A stretch of 64,000 nucleotides of DNA, taken from contig NZ_JAAAMV010000011.1 of assembly GCF_009909185.1 (NCBI RefSeq), positions 62,001 through 126,000 on the forward strand. Direction: 5' to 3'. The translations under genes were made by a program, and so were the position numbers. Of the stretch, positions 8,437 through 17,679 are shown one piece after another; positions within the stretch are counted from its first letter, which is position 1; each line of letters begins with the position of its first letter. The DNA comes from Paenibacillus glycinis (GTDB lineage: Bacteria; Bacillota; Bacilli; Paenibacillales; Paenibacillaceae). The notes under the pieces are model-generated. The model searched no databases. It had not been told where the DNA came from and was given only the letters and a program-made list of their open reading frames with translations.

Positions 8437-9318
8437 ATGATGGAGGACATTGTACTGCGCAGCGGCCGTCTGGCCGTAGCCGTCAAGCATCCGAGCGAGG
8501 TGGGCGGCGCCCGGTTCGACCGGACGGGGTTCGTCACGGGCGTTACGCTGGACGATGCGCACGCGTTTTGCGCGTACGAGCTGCCGGGAATATGGGATCC
8601 GACCAAGGGAGCCGGCCTGTGCGGCGAATTCGACAACCAGATGAAGCTGGGCTACGACGAAGCGAAGCCGGGAGAATGGTTTCCGAAGCTCGGCGTGGGG
8701 CTGCTGCGCCGCGAATCGGAGGCGCCGTATCAATTCATGAAGGCGTACGAAGTACGGCCTTATCGCATCGACGTCGAGCAAGCGGACGCCGGCAGCGTAA
8801 CGTTCGCCGTCCATCCGGACGAATGCCTCGGCTATGCGGTGCGGTATCGCAAATCCCTGACGGTCGAGCACCATGCGCTTCGCGTGGATTACGAACTGGT
8901 CAATACGGGCGCGCGGCCGATCGAGACCAACGAATACGCGCATAATTTCGTCTGCCTTGACGGGAAGACGGTCGGACCGGATTACGCGCTTGCGTTTGCC
9001 GGAGAGCGCTCTTCGGAATTCAAAGTGCACGTCGGCGATATCCGGGCGGAAGCGGACCGGCTGGAATGGGGCAGCGTGCCGGAACGCGATTTCTACGCGC
9101 GCTTGCATCCGGGCGGGGAAGGCGCCCCGATGCCAAGCGGCTGGACGCTGACGCACCGTCCGTCGGGCCTGCGGATGAGCGAAGCCTGCGGCTTCGGCGT
9201 GGAGCTGATCGCCGTCTGGGGCATGGCGCACAACGTATCGCCGGAGATGTTCGCGCCCGTCCGGATCGCGCCGGGAGAGACGCTGGCCTGGTCGCGGACG
9301 TACCGTTTCGGGGATTGA
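8437..9318 (+). CDS. Aldose 1-epimerase (galactose mutarotase)-like protein
   Basis: 293 residues, predicted cytoplasmic, no signal peptide. The beta-sandwich pattern fits the galactose-mutarotase-like superfamily: GLCGEFDNQM near 69, GVGLLRRES near 87, VRYRKSLTVEHHALRVDYEL near 131, then NEYAHNFVCLDG near 165 with a candidate catalytic His. GGGGGAG precedes tandem ATGs at 8437 and 8440. It is monocistronic, facing away from the Crp/Fnr gene. The substrate is unknown; it could be a sugar mutarotase, a sugar-phosphate epimerase or a non-enzymatic relative. Identification rests on fold-level motifs only. Confidence 0.65.
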   Translation: MMEDIVLRSGRLAVAVKHPSEVGGARFDRTGFVTGVTLDDAHAFCAYELPGIWDPTKGAGLCGEFDNQMKLGYDEAKPGEWFPKLGVGLLRRESEAPYQFMKAYEVRPYRIDVEQADAGSVTFAVHPDECLGYAVRYRKSLTVEHHALRVDYELVNTGARPIETNEYAHNFVCLDGKTVGPDYALAFAGERSSEFKVHVGDIRAEADRLEWGSVPERDFYARLHPGGEGAPMPSGWTLTHRPSGLRMSEACGFGVELIAVWGMAHNVSPEMFAPVRIAPGETLAWSRTYRFGD

Positions 9319-9572
9319 CGGCGGCGGGCAAGCACGGCGCTTGCCGCTTGGACGCATCGGGCTTTGCAGGACTATCGTTCCGGCGGGCGGCGATGCGTTT
9401 TTTTTGTTCCGCCGGTCGTTGGTTCGACTGATTGTCGCTTGGCGGAATTCGGCAGTATTTTGCTGTTTTCGACAAATTATTCTGGCATAATTGACCAACT
9501 TACCATTATCGGGTATCTTTCGAATAGTAGGCAAGACTCAGATGATTCGATACCCGGAGGTGCTTTCGTACC

Positions 9573-11354
9573 ATGTCATACTCGCAGCAGGTTAAGCGCG
9601 GCCAATCGTCCGTCGGCTATTTCCGCTCGTTGGCCTTCAGAATTTCCTTTATTGCCGGCGTTTGTTATTTGGCGCTTTGCGTCATGCTCACGGCGGTATC
9701 CTATTACCAGCAGAAGCAGCATGTCATGGACGAGCTGCTGGCGCTCGAGAGCATGTTCCATTCGCCGCTGATGCTCGAGCTGGACGAGATCGAGACGTCC
9801 AAGACGGCGCTGAAGAAAGACGAGGAAGCGTACAAAACGATTCCGGACGTCATGCACGTGCAGGAAGAGATGGACCGCGCCGCGGCTTCCGAGCTTGTGG
9901 AGAACGCATACTTGTTCTATCCGGACTGGACCCAGCAGGACGGCGAACCCGCGCTGCTCAACCTGCTCTCGAACGCGGAATTGTACGCGGACGAGAAGCC
10001 GGCCACGCCGTACGTGCCGAAGAAAGCGCTGCGTCTTGCGCTCGAGCGGGCGGAGAAGGACGGCGTCAGCAGCACGGACGCCTATAAGGACGATTTCGGC
10101 GTGTGGATCAGCGTCGTCAGCGCCATCAAGGATTCGAACGGCAAGCTGGTCGCCTACGCGGGGCTGGACTTCAACAACGCGTTCATTACCAAGACGCTGA
10201 AGCGCGACTTGTACCGCAGCTCGCTCATCGGATTGCTGGCCGCGCTCGTCGGCATCTCCGTGATCGCGGCGTCGGTCCGCCTGTTCCTGCGTCCGCTTCG
10301 CCGCATCGGCGCGCTGGCGGAGAAAGCCGCCGAAGGGGATCTCTCCGGCACGCTCGAGATTCGCTCGCGCAACGAGATCGGACTGCTGGCGCAGCATTTC
10401 AACCACATGACCGGCAACTTGCGCGCGCTGATCGAGCACATCGCCGAGACCTCGCGCCAGGTGACCGCGGCTTCGGAGACGCTTCAGTCGGGCGTGCACG
10501 CCTCGGAGGAATCCTCCCGGTCGATCTCCGGCGCGATGGAGCGGCTGTCCAGCCATTCGGCCCGTCAATATCACGGCACGCAGGAGAGCAGCCGGGCAAT
10601 GGAGGAGATGGCCGCCGGCATCGGCCGGGTGGCGGAATCGGCCGGCCAAGCCTCGGATGCGTCCGGATTCGCGCGGACGCGCGCGGGCGAAGGCAACGAG
10701 CAGATGCAGGGCAGCATGGCACAAATCGCGGACGTCGTGGCCACGGTCGAGCGGGCCGTCGAAGCGATGGAGCGCCTGCGCGTCATGTCCGAGGAGATCG
10801 GAGACGTGACGCTGATGATCGCGACGGTGTCGAAGCAGACGAACCTGCTCGCGCTGAACGCGTCCATCGAAGCGGCTCGCGCGGGCGAGCACGGACGGGG
10901 CTTCGCCGTCGTGTCGGGCGAGATCCGCAAGCTGGCCGAGCAGTCCAAGCTGTCCACCGAGCGCATCGCGGATCTGATCGAACGCGTGCAGCTCGAGACG
11001 CGGTCGGCCGTGGCCGCGATCGACCATGGCTTGGGCGAGGTCACGGCGCTGCAGCTGGGGGCCGAACGGACGGGAGGCACGTTCCGGGATTTGTCCGGCT
11101 CCGTGCAGCAGGTCGCCGAGCAGATGCTGGACGTCTATTCGATCTCCGAGCAGATGTCGGCGAGCTCGCAGGAGGTATCGGCCTCGATCGCCGAGCTGGC
11201 GGAGCTGTCGCGGCAGACGACGGAGCTGGCCGAGACGATTACGGCGGCAGCCGCCACCCAGAAGGGCGCGATGGCGCAGGTATCCCGCACCGCCGACGGC
11301 TTGGGCGGGATCTCCGGCGAGCTGCAGCAGGCGGTGTCGCGGTTCAAGGTGTAA
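9573..11354 (+). CDS. Methyl-accepting chemotaxis protein
   Basis: Membrane chemoreceptor that signals to CheA/CheW. 593 residues: short cytoplasmic N-terminus, TM1 about 21-44, extracellular sensor of about 165 residues (Cache-like; it contains [23 protein letters not shown]), TM2 about 212-235, HAMP linker with [18 protein letters not shown], then a coiled-coil signalling domain. The hairpin tip [22 protein letters not shown] and [13 protein letters not shown] are typical. The ligand cannot be read from sequence. GGAGGTG precedes the ATG at 9573. It is monocistronic, ending at a bidirectional terminator. A stretch around 330-370 departs somewhat from the usual heptads but is in frame. Confidence 0.93.
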   Translation: MSYSQQVKRGQSSVGYFRSLAFRISFIAGVCYLALCVMLTAVSYYQQKQHVMDELLALESMFHSPLMLELDEIETSKTALKKDEEAYKTIPDVMHVQEEMDRAAASELVENAYLFYPDWTQQDGEPALLNLLSNAELYADEKPATPYVPKKALRLALERAEKDGVSSTDAYKDDFGVWISVVSAIKDSNGKLVAYAGLDFNNAFITKTLKRDLYRSSLIGLLAALVGISVIAASVRLFLRPLRRIGALAEKAAEGDLSGTLEIRSRNEIGLLAQHFNHMTGNLRALIEHIAETSRQVTAASETLQSGVHASEESSRSISGAMERLSSHSARQYHGTQESSRAMEEMAAGIGRVAESAGQASDASGFARTRAGEGNEQMQGSMAQIADVVATVERAVEAMERLRVMSEEIGDVTLMIATVSKQTNLLALNASIEAARAGEHGRGFAVVSGEIRKLAEQSKLSTERIADLIERVQLETRSAVAAIDHGLGEVTALQLGAERTGGTFRDLSGSVQQVAEQMLDVYSISEQMSASSQEVSASIAELAELSRQTTELAETITAAAATQKGAMAQVSRTADGLGGISGELQQAVSRFKV

Positions 11355-11496
11355 AAGCAAGCTGCCCTGCGCCGGCAAGGCTGGTTCCGTGCCGGTAGGT
11401 CTGGCCGCCGTTGCGGCGATGTCGGCGGCAGGAAGCGAGCCGCCTCCGCCGGCCGGCGCGGAGGTGTCAACGGTTCCGATCCAGCCGCAATGAAAA

Positions 11497-11542
11497 GAAG
11501 CCTCCGAATCGACGCTGAGCGTGATTCGGAGGCTTCTTGTTG
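11497..11542. terminator. Bidirectional intrinsic terminator
   Basis: A 14-bp perfect stem (GAAGCCTCCGAATC pairing with GATTCGGAGGCTTC, 12-base loop) has TTGTTGT on the plus side and TTTTCA on the minus side. It lies between the convergent chemoreceptor and ECF41 sigma genes. Confidence 0.88.
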
Positions 11543-11701
11543 TCCGGCGAATGACGGGATCATTGAACGCAAAGCGGTTCCTTGCGCGGACTTCGCCCGG
11601 TATGGAATTTGCGCGGTTCTAGCCCGGTTCGGATAGGCGCGAATCCGCATGCGGATTTCGGACGCGACGCGGCTGCCGGCGCGGCGTTCCCGCGGGCAGC
11701 C

Positions 11702-12649
11702 TCAGGTCACGCCGGTTAATTTGTCGGGGTTCACCACGACATAGATATTGGCGATTCGGCCTTGCTCGGCACGGAACGAGAAGACGCCGGATGGCGTTCC
11801 GTCCGTGTACGTGACGAGGCCGAGCTGTCCGCCGACAAGGGCGAGCCTGTAGGACAAGCTGGCGGGATCCAACTTTTTCAGCACGCCTTGCAGGAAGCCG
11901 GAGATGCGCGCCGCGCCGATGATCGGGTTGACGGCCGCGGTTACTTTTCCGCCGCCGTCGGACAATAGGGCGGCGCCCGGCGAGAGCAGGTGCAAGAGCT
12001 TGCCGATATCGCCGTTCGTCAATGCCGCCGTAAACTGCTCGACCAGCTGCTGATGGCCGGGCGCGGCGGGCACTCCGGCCGAAGGCGAGTTTCGTTCTTC
12101 CTCCGGCTGGATGCCGCGCTTGGCGCGGTGGAAGATCTGACGGCAATTCGCGCTGCTCTTGCCGACGATGTCCGCGATCTCGTCGTAGTCGTACTGCAGC
12201 ACCTCGCGCAGCAGGAACACGGCGCGCTCGACCGAGGACAGCTGCTGCAGGAGCAGCAAATACGCCGTGGAGACCGATTCATGCCGGGCATAGGCCTGGT
12301 AGGGATCGTCCTCCAGGCTGCCGGAACCGAAGCCGGAGCCGGCGGAAACTTCCACGTCGCCCGCCCAGTCCGCGACGAGCGGCTCCGGCAGCCAGGGACC
12401 GACGTAGACCTCGCGCTGCCGCTGCGCGGACCGAAGCCGGTCGATGCAGCGGTTCGTGGCGATTTTGCACAGGTACGCCTTCACGTTCGAGATCCGTTCC
12501 GCTTCCTTGCCCTGCAGGGAGAGGAAGGCTTCCTGAACGATGTCCTCGGCATCCATGACGCTGCCGAGCATGCGGTAGGCGAGCGTGAATAACAGCGTCT
12601 TGTACGACGCGTACAGCTCTTCCGTTATCAAGATCTTCTCGTTCTCCAT
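11702..12649 (-). CDS. ECF41-family RNA polymerase sigma factor with fused SnoaL-like C-terminal domain
   Basis: Extracytoplasmic-function sigma factor whose activity is tuned by its own C-terminal domain instead of an anti-sigma factor. About 315 residues: sigma-2 region with LLFTLAYRMLGSVMDAEDIVQE, sigma-4 region with LSSVERAVFLLREVLQYDYDEIADIVG, then a SnoaL-like domain with the two group-defining motifs DGGGK (mid) and NPDKL near the end. Starts at 12697 (GTG) and 12676 are possible, but AAGGAGG precedes the ATG at 12649, which gives the normal family N-terminus. It lies directly downstream of an FAD oxidoreductase; ECF41 genes usually adjoin an oxidoreductase, epimerase or carboxymuconolactone decarboxylase. 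Confidence 0.92.
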   Translation of the reverse strand: MENEKILITEELYASYKTLLFTLAYRMLGSVMDAEDIVQEAFLSLQGKEAERISNVKAYLCKIATNRCIDRLRSAQRQREVYVGPWLPEPLVADWAGDVEVSAGSGFGSGSLEDDPYQAYARHESVSTAYLLLLQQLSSVERAVFLLREVLQYDYDEIADIVGKSSANCRQIFHRAKRGIQPEEERNSPSAGVPAAPGHQQLVEQFTAALTNGDIGKLLHLLSPGAALLSDGGGKVTAAVNPIIGAARISGFLQGVLKKLDPASLSYRLALVGGQLGLVTYTDGTPSGVFSFRAEQGRIANIYVVVNPDKLTGVT

Positions 12650-12705
12650 GCGTTGGAGCGCCTCCTTGAAGTCCATGGCCGCGTTCGTTCGCGGCACGGA
12701 TACGA

Positions 12706-14022
12706 TTAAGCGCGGCTTGCATGCCCGGCCAGCGCAGGCTCGGCGCCGGGGACCGCTTTGGCGTCCCGGATCGCTTGGGCGGCGGCGCGGACCGCGCTGG
12801 CCGCCGCCGCGTCGGCGAGCATCTCGCCGTGGCTGGCCCAGTCGCCGGCGACGTACAAGCCGCGAATTTCCGGCACGGCAGGTCCGGGCTTGCGGTCCCG
12901 GCGGCCTCTGTGCGGGCAGTCGTGCACGACCGTGATGCTCGGCAGGAACTGCTTGGCCGCGGCCGCCTCCTGCCAGCCCGGGTGCAGCAAATCCATCGTT
13001 CGCGCGAGCAGCGCTTCGTCGGCCCGGTTCTCGCCGGGAACGTGGTACTGGATCAAATGCGTCACGATGCTGCCGTTATCGCTCAGCTTCGCCGCCCGCG
13101 AATGATTCGAGAAGAGGATCGGCCGGTCGAGGCCGAGGACGAAATCCCGCCCCGGCACGGGCAGCCGATTCAGTGCCAAATCGAGGGTAGCCGCCGTAAC
13201 GGGACGGGCGTCTTCTTTCCATCGCAGCAGCGCGGTGCGTTCCGCCCCGGGCGTGAGTCGGAAGCTGTCGCCCGGCGGCAGCGTGCTGATGACGCTCCCC
13301 GAGCGCAGCAGCTCCCCGTCGCCGAGTAGCACGCCCTGCACCGCGCCGTCTTCATGCGCGATGCCGGTTGCGCCCGCGCCGGTCCGGATCTCGACGCCGC
13401 TTTGCACCGCCAGATCGCGAAGCTGATCAACGATACGCTGCCAACCGCCGTCCAGGTAGAGCACGCCGTCCTTCAGCGCGAGCTGCACCTGCTTGAGGAC
13501 GGGCGAGGCGAGCTGATAATCGATGTCGCAGCTGTAGGTGGCCGTCCTGCTGAGCGCATAGAACAGATGGCGGACCATCGGGTCATGCACCTCTTGCTCG
13601 GCCCATTCCCGCAGCGACACGTCGCCGAGCGCCGTGAAATCGGTTTTGCCGAGACGCCCGAGCAGACGTCCGAGCTCGACTTTGCCGGAGAACCGGAACA
13701 GCTTCGAGGTGATCAGCCGCAGCGGGTCGGCCGGCAGCGGGGAGAGTCCGTTCTTCCAGATAACCGTCCCCGAGGTGCCCGGGACGCTGCCTTCGAGCCG
13801 AACGCCGAGCCGCCGAAGCGTGGCGAAAGCCGTACCGCCGCGATATAACGCATGCCCGCCGAGATTCAGCAGCGCGCCGTTCTTTCGGACCGATATCCCC
13901 CGTCCGCCCACATGATCCGACTTTTCGAGCAGGATAACCTTCCTTCCGGCCCGCGCCACCTCGATCGCTGCCAGAAGTCCCGACAATCCGCCGCCGATTA
14001 CGATTGTTTCCGCGCGTTGCAT
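12706..14022 (-). CDS. FAD-dependent oxidoreductase, phytoene desaturase/amine oxidase-like
   Basis: 438 residues. The N-terminal Rossmann motif ETIVIGGGLSGLLAAIEVARAG (residues 5-26) with the FAD ribose Glu in LLEKSDHVGGRG and the C-terminal GLYVAGDWASHGEMLADAAAASA are typical of the phytoene desaturase/NAD(P)-binding FAD amine oxidase superfamily. The substrate is unknown. No carotenoid gene is nearby, so I do not call it a desaturase. GAGGAGG precedes the ATG. It is first in an operon with the ECF41 sigma gene (56 bases apart when the 12649 start is used). Its upstream region carries the ECF41 promoter signature, so it is probably the main target of that sigma factor. Confidence 0.85.
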   Translation of the reverse strand: MQRAETIVIGGGLSGLLAAIEVARAGRKVILLEKSDHVGGRGISVRKNGALLNLGGHALYRGGTAFATLRRLGVRLEGSVPGTSGTVIWKNGLSPLPADPLRLITSKLFRFSGKVELGRLLGRLGKTDFTALGDVSLREWAEQEVHDPMVRHLFYALSRTATYSCDIDYQLASPVLKQVQLALKDGVLYLDGGWQRIVDQLRDLAVQSGVEIRTGAGATGIAHEDGAVQGVLLGDGELLRSGSVISTLPPGDSFRLTPGAERTALLRWKEDARPVTAATLDLALNRLPVPGRDFVLGLDRPILFSNHSRAAKLSDNGSIVTHLIQYHVPGENRADEALLARTMDLLHPGWQEAAAAKQFLPSITVVHDCPHRGRRDRKPGPAVPEIRGLYVAGDWASHGEMLADAAAASAVRAAAQAIRDAKAVPGAEPALAGHASRA

Positions 14023-14056
14023 GGCAACCGCCTCCTCTTGTTCAAGTTACCTACAA

Positions 14057-14083
14057 GACGGGGAGGGGCCGGCGGCTGTGACA
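14057..14083 (-). promoter_or_regulatory. Predicted ECF41-dependent promoter
   Basis: On the minus strand TGTCACA (14083-14077) is followed after exactly 16 bases by CGTC (14060-14057). This is the -35/-10 pair reported for ECF41 sigma factors. It lies about 35 bases upstream of the oxidoreductase-sigma operon, implying autoregulation. The site is seen in sequence; its function is inferred. Confidence 0.78.
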
Positions 14084-14248
14084 GTTTCGCAAAAAAAGAT
14101 TTCGCGGTTTCGATCCGCGGGGTTCGTATCCTTAATGTACCATAACTTCAGGCGGTTCCCGCCCGGTCGCGAAACGAAAAGGGTTTTTCTTCCTAATGTC
14201 GAACTAGGATTGCAATCATAATCGAGCTATGGAGAGGATAGGTGCGGG

Positions 14249-14827
14249 ATGAAGATCGCGTTCATAATGTTCGACGGCATGACGTTGCTGGATTTCTCGG
14301 GGTTCTACGAAGCAGTGACCTGGATGAAGCTGCTCGGCGCGGACGAGGGCCTGAGCTGGGATTTCTGCGCGGACAAGGCGCAAATCACGGACGACCGCGG
14401 ACTCTCGATGAACATCGCGCGCGTGAAGCCGGACTTGTCCGGCTACGACCTTGTGTTCGTGCCGGGCGGCTGGCCGACGCGCCGGCTGCGGTTCGACGAG
14501 GCGTACGTCGCCTGGCTGAGAACCGCGGAGAACGCGCGGTATAAGGCGTCCGTCTGCACAGGGGCGCTGCTGCTCGGCGCGGCGGGCTTCCTGCGGGGCA
14601 GGCGGGCGACGACGAACGTTTCCGCCTGCGAGCTGCTCGCGCCGTATTGCGGCGAGGTCGTCCTGGAGCGCTGCGTCCGGGACGGCGACGTGTTCACGGG
14701 CGGCGGCGTCTCGTCCTCGCTCGATCTCGGCCTGTTCGCGGTGGAGTCGCTGACCGACCGCGAATTCGCGCGGCGCGTGGCCGAGAAGATGGAATACCCG
14801 TACTATTTCGGGAACGGGCCCATATGA
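14249..14827 (+). CDS. DJ-1/PfpI family protein
   Basis: 192 residues of the class I glutamine amidotransferase-like superfamily. KIAFIMFDGMTLLDFSGFYE opens the fold. DLVFVPGGWPTRRL near 70 and the nucleophile elbow SVCTGALLLGAAGFLRGRRATT near 100, with Cys in VCTGA, match the YdeA/AraC-N-terminal-like branch. Later FTGGGVSSSLDLGL is also typical. These proteins act variously as glyoxalases, isocyanide hydratases or stress proteins; the reaction here cannot be set from sequence. A purine-rich GGAGAGGATAGG precedes the ATG. It is monocistronic with its own terminator. Confidence 0.88.
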   Translation: MKIAFIMFDGMTLLDFSGFYEAVTWMKLLGADEGLSWDFCADKAQITDDRGLSMNIARVKPDLSGYDLVFVPGGWPTRRLRFDEAYVAWLRTAENARYKASVCTGALLLGAAGFLRGRRATTNVSACELLAPYCGEVVLERCVRDGDVFTGGGVSSSLDLGLFAVESLTDREFARRVAEKMEYPYYFGNGPI

Positions 14828-14833
14828 TGAAGA

Positions 14834-14878
14834 GAAGCCCTTGAGCCGGGCACGGAGGATGCCGGTTCGGGGGCTTTT
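14834..14878 (+). terminator. Intrinsic terminator after the DJ-1/PfpI gene
   Basis: The interrupted stem AAGCCC...GGGCTT with an inner CCGG/CCGG pair ends in TTTT. It begins 7 bases after the stop codon. Confidence 0.7.
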
Positions 14879-15004
14879 GCGGCTGTAATCGGGCAGGGGC
14901 GGGGCGCGGCAGCCGTGACGTTGGCAAATGCTCCGAGACCTTGTATTCCCCCTTGATATTTGCGAGAATGAGTAGAAGTATCGCACGCGAAAAGAGGACT
15001 TAAC

Positions 15005-16072
15005 ATGAACATGACCAAACCTTCCATATACGGATTGACGCTCGCGCAGCTGACGGATTGGCTGCAGGAGCGCGGACATAAACGATCGCGGGCGCTGCAG
15101 GCGTGGGATTGGCTGTACCGGAAGCGGGCCGCCTCGTTCGAGGCGATGACCGACGTGAACGGGGACTGCCTCGCGCTGCTCGCCGAACATTACGCGTTCG
15201 AGACGTTGACCGAGCATACGAAGCAGGAGTCCTCGGACGGCACCGTGAAATTCCTGTTCAGGCTCCACGACGGCAATCTGATCGAGACCGTGCTCATGCG
15301 GCACAAATTCGGCTTGTCCGTCTGCGTGACGACGCAGGTCGGCTGCAACATCGGCTGCAGCTTCTGCGCGAGCGGGCTGATCAGCAAGAGCCGGGACCTC
15401 TCGGCGGGCGAGATCGCCGAGCAGATCATGAAGGTGCAGTTCTACCTGGATGCCGCCGGCCAAGGCGAGCGCGTCAGCCATGTGGTCGTCATGGGCATCG
15501 GCGAGCCGTTCGATAATTTCGAGAACCTCGTGGATTTCCTGAACATCGTCAAGGACCACAAAGGACTGGCGATCGGCGCCAAGCACATCACCGTCTCGAC
15601 GAGCGGCCTTGCGGACAAGATCATCGCGTTCACCGACCGCGGTCTCGGCGTCAACCTCGCGATCTCGCTGCATGCGCCGAACAACGAGCTGCGCACGCGG
15701 ATCATGAAGATCAACCGGGCGATTCCGATCGAGAAGCTGATGGCTGCGATCGACTATTACATCAGCAAGAACAAGCGCCGCATCACGCTGGAATATATTT
15801 TGCTGCGGGACGTGAACGACCGGCAGGAGCATGCGCTGGAGCTGGCCGAGCTGATCGGCGATCGCCGCCCGAGCGTGAACGTGAATCTCATTCCGTACAA
15901 TCCGGTCGACGAGCATAGCCAGTACCAACGAAGCGAACAGACCGCCATCCGGGATTTCTACGATACGCTGAAGAAGCAGAACGTCAGCGTCAGCGTCCGC
16001 CTGGAGCACGGCACCGACATCGACGCGGCCTGCGGCCAGCTGCGAAGCAAGCAGATGAAAGCCTCCGGCTGA
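15005..16072 (+). CDS. rlmN: 23S rRNA (adenine2503-C2)-methyltransferase RlmN
   Basis: Radical-SAM methyltransferase that modifies A2503 of 23S rRNA, and tRNA A37 in some bacteria. 355 residues. The iron-sulfur motif CNIGCSFC near 116-123 (CX3CX2C) follows [25 protein letters not shown] near 165 is the SAM-binding GEP motif, and the second catalytic Cys is in DIDAACGQL near the C-terminus. The helical accessory domain occupies the first 90 residues. The start could be 15005 or the ATG at 15011; AGAGGAC precedes. It is a stand-alone gene. A Cfr-type (C8) activity is unlikely because the N-terminal domain and overall sequence follow RlmN, but paralogues exist in Paenibacillaceae. Confidence 0.92.
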   Translation: MNMTKPSIYGLTLAQLTDWLQERGHKRSRALQAWDWLYRKRAASFEAMTDVNGDCLALLAEHYAFETLTEHTKQESSDGTVKFLFRLHDGNLIETVLMRHKFGLSVCVTTQVGCNIGCSFCASGLISKSRDLSAGEIAEQIMKVQFYLDAAGQGERVSHVVVMGIGEPFDNFENLVDFLNIVKDHKGLAIGAKHITVSTSGLADKIIAFTDRGLGVNLAISLHAPNNELRTRIMKINRAIPIEKLMAAIDYYISKNKRRITLEYILLRDVNDRQEHALELAELIGDRRPSVNVNLIPYNPVDEHSQYQRSEQTAIRDFYDTLKKQNVSVSVRLEHGTDIDAACGQLRSKQMKASG

Positions 16073-16151
16073 GGCCGAGCGGTCCAGACCGTTCGAACGC
16101 GCACCGAATAAACTGCCTTAGATTCTTCCCACGAGAGGACTGAGGCAGCGT

Positions 16152-16421
16152 ATGGCAAGAACGCGAACAAAAGCAACGAGGCTGGAAAATCAGGTGTACT
16201 CGAGCCGCGTGGTGCGCTCGGAGTTCGACCGGCATTGGCGGTCGTCCATCACCCGGTCCGGGTATTTCGTCTACACCGCGCTCCGCGGGGGGGCATCCGT
16301 CACGGTGCTGCTTGCGACGGGCGCCTCCAAGCTGCTGATCTTCAAGAAAGGCGGCAAGGTATGGGTCGGCGGCGGAGGCACCAGCCATTACAGCAAGCCG
16401 CATCTGGCGAAGGATATTTAA
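16152..16421 (+). CDS. Small uncharacterised protein
   Basis: 89 residues, basic N-terminal third (MARTRTKATRLENQVY), a hydrophobic centre with TVLLATGASKLLIFKKGG, and a Gly/His tail GGGGTSHYSKPHLAKD. No signal peptide and no domain I recognise. Codon use matches its neighbours (G/C at third positions), and it is followed by a clean terminator 33 bases downstream, so it is probably real. A GAGG-containing purine stretch precedes the ATG. It follows rlmN by 80 bases and may share that transcript. Function unknown. Confidence 0.68.
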   Translation: MARTRTKATRLENQVYSSRVVRSEFDRHWRSSITRSGYFVYTALRGGASVTVLLATGASKLLIFKKGGKVWVGGGGTSHYSKPHLAKDI

Positions 16422-16453
16422 GCCGTGCCGGCCCGGCGCGCTCGAGCGAGAAG

Positions 16454-16482
16454 AAAAGGCATCCTCCGCGGATGCCTTTTTT
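16454..16482 (+). terminator. Intrinsic terminator
   Basis: AAAAGGCATCC pairs with GGATGCCTTTT around a short loop and runs into six T residues. It ends the rlmN/small-gene unit ahead of greA. Confidence 0.9.
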
Positions 16483-16621
16483 GCATGGCGCTCTTATAGG
16501 CGGCCGCGTTTTGGTCAACACTGTTTGCTGAATGAAAGTAAATGTTGGGATTTCCCGGACATATGGCCGGAAGTAAGGTAAGATAGAGCTATCTTAGCGT
16601 AAGAAATGGGAGCGGTTGAAG

Positions 16622-17089
16622 ATGTCGAAAGAGCAAGTGATTTTAACGAGAGAAGGATTCGACAAGCTGCAGGAAGAGCTCGACGACCTGAAGTACGTCA
16701 AACGCAAGGAATTGGCGGCGCGGATCAAGCTGGCGATCAGCTACGGGGATTTGAAGGAAAACAGCGAATACCATTCGGCGAAAGAGGATCAGGCGTTCAT
16801 GGAGACGCGCGTCCTCATTCTCGAGAAAATGCTCGCCACCGCGCGCGTCGTGGAGGGCGGCAGCCTGGATCACGTGCAGATCGGGACGACCGTCGTGGTG
16901 CATGACGTCGAGTTCGACGAGAAGATCGAGTACCAAATCGTGGCGCCGGCCGAAGCGGACGTAGCGGCCAATAAAATATCGTACGAGAGTCCGCTGGGCA
17001 AGGAGCTGCTCGACAAACGGATCGGCGACCGGGTCAGCGTCAATGCGCCGATGGGCGTCATCGAATACAAGCTGCTGGAAATCAAATAG
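16622..17089 (+). CDS. greA: Transcription elongation factor GreA
   Basis: Rescues backtracked RNA polymerase by stimulating transcript cleavage. 155 residues, normal length. The N-terminal coiled coil (about 5-75) carries the catalytic acidic tip within LAISYGDLKENSEYHSAKED. The C-terminal FKBP-like domain contains ISYESPLGKELLDKRIGD. An upstream TTG (16616) is in frame, but ATG 16622 gives the canonical MSKEQVILT start with GGGAG 10 bases away. It is monocistronic; about 370 bases of repeat-bearing intergenic DNA separate it from the next terminator. Confidence 0.96.
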   Translation: MSKEQVILTREGFDKLQEELDDLKYVKRKELAARIKLAISYGDLKENSEYHSAKEDQAFMETRVLILEKMLATARVVEGGSLDHVQIGTTVVVHDVEFDEKIEYQIVAPAEADVAANKISYESPLGKELLDKRIGDRVSVNAPMGVIEYKLLEIK

Positions 17090-17200
17090 CGTCTGCCCGT
17101 CTGGGCTACCCGTGGCGAGCATGACGATCTAGGCTGACTTTGGCCGCCGTATCGTCGTTCGGGGCAGTTCCTCCACCATCACGGCAGCGGTTAATCGCTA

Positions 17201-17400
17201 TCCAACGTATGCCGGTGCCGGAATACACGACTTCCAACGTACGCTGGTTCATTCAACATCCAACGGACACTATTTGTGGAACATCCAGCGTACGCCGGTC
17301 CACCAGATATCCAACGCACGCTGTTTGTCCATCATCCAACGCACGCTGTTTGTCCAACACCCAACATCCAGCGCACGCCGGTGCACCCCAACGTCACCGT
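17201..17400. repeat. Degenerate 25-26-bp tandem repeat in the greA-gntR intergenic region
   Basis: The core TCCAACGCACGCTGTTTGTC recurs imperfectly, with units starting near 17201, 17233, 17259, 17284, 17310, 17335 and 17367 (spacings 32, 26, 25, 26, 25, 32). The two units at 17310 and 17335 are nearly identical over 20 bases. No spacer structure like CRISPR, no coding signal. The whole 17090-17679 stretch otherwise holds only a terminator and the gntR promoter. Confidence 0.75.
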
Positions 17401-17462
17401 CCTTCTTCATCAACCGGCCGCGGGCTTCAACATCCGCCCCGGCCTCGACAGCATCGACCTTC

Positions 17463-17495
17463 AGACCGCCGATCACCCATCGGCGGTCTTTTTAT
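17463..17495 (+). terminator. Intrinsic terminator before the GntR regulator
   Basis: A perfect 11-bp stem AGACCGCCGAT/ATCGGCGGTCT with a 5-base loop is followed by TTTTTATT. It stops read-through from the repeat region. Confidence 0.92.
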
Positions 17496-17611
17496 TGCCG
17501 TTCAAGCTTTTCATCGCGTCAAACCTGACATGCCCTCCCTCTTTTTCGCTGATTTACGAGCTTATTCTACACCCGGCGACGGCGAATTGTCAGAATGTGG
17601 ATGGAAATAAA

Positions 17612-17647
17612 TTGGCAAACAAAATTATTACATATATGATATATTGA
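17612..17647 (+). promoter_or_regulatory. Promoter and putative autoregulatory operator of the GntR/PBP regulator
   Basis: TTGGCA (17612-17617), a 17-base spacer and TATGAT (17635-17640) form a sigma-A promoter. The -10 lies inside TACATATATGATATATT (17629-17645), which recurs almost exactly before the downstream alpha-mannosidase (19022). The shared AT-rich motif is the likely operator. Confidence 0.72.
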
Positions 17648-17679
17648 ATATGATCAAATAATCGCGGAGGATAACGACC

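Noticed and set aside
9319-9572. Terminator after the mutarotase-like gene
   Set aside because: A GCGGGCAAGC/GCTTGCCGC hairpin exists near 9323-9346, but no T-run follows, so I do not list it; nothing else is evident in this gap.
13170-13430. Frameshift in the FAD oxidoreductase gene
   Set aside because: The overlapping out-of-frame ORFs are shadows; the 438-residue frame is continuous with both FAD motifs.
15005-16072. Cfr-type antibiotic resistance methyltransferase
   Set aside because: Overall motif context, N-terminal domain and length follow RlmN; no resistance neighbourhood.
17201-17400. Origin-like iterons or plasmid replication locus
   Set aside because: No rep gene, no DnaA boxes and strongly degenerate units in ordinary chromosomal context.
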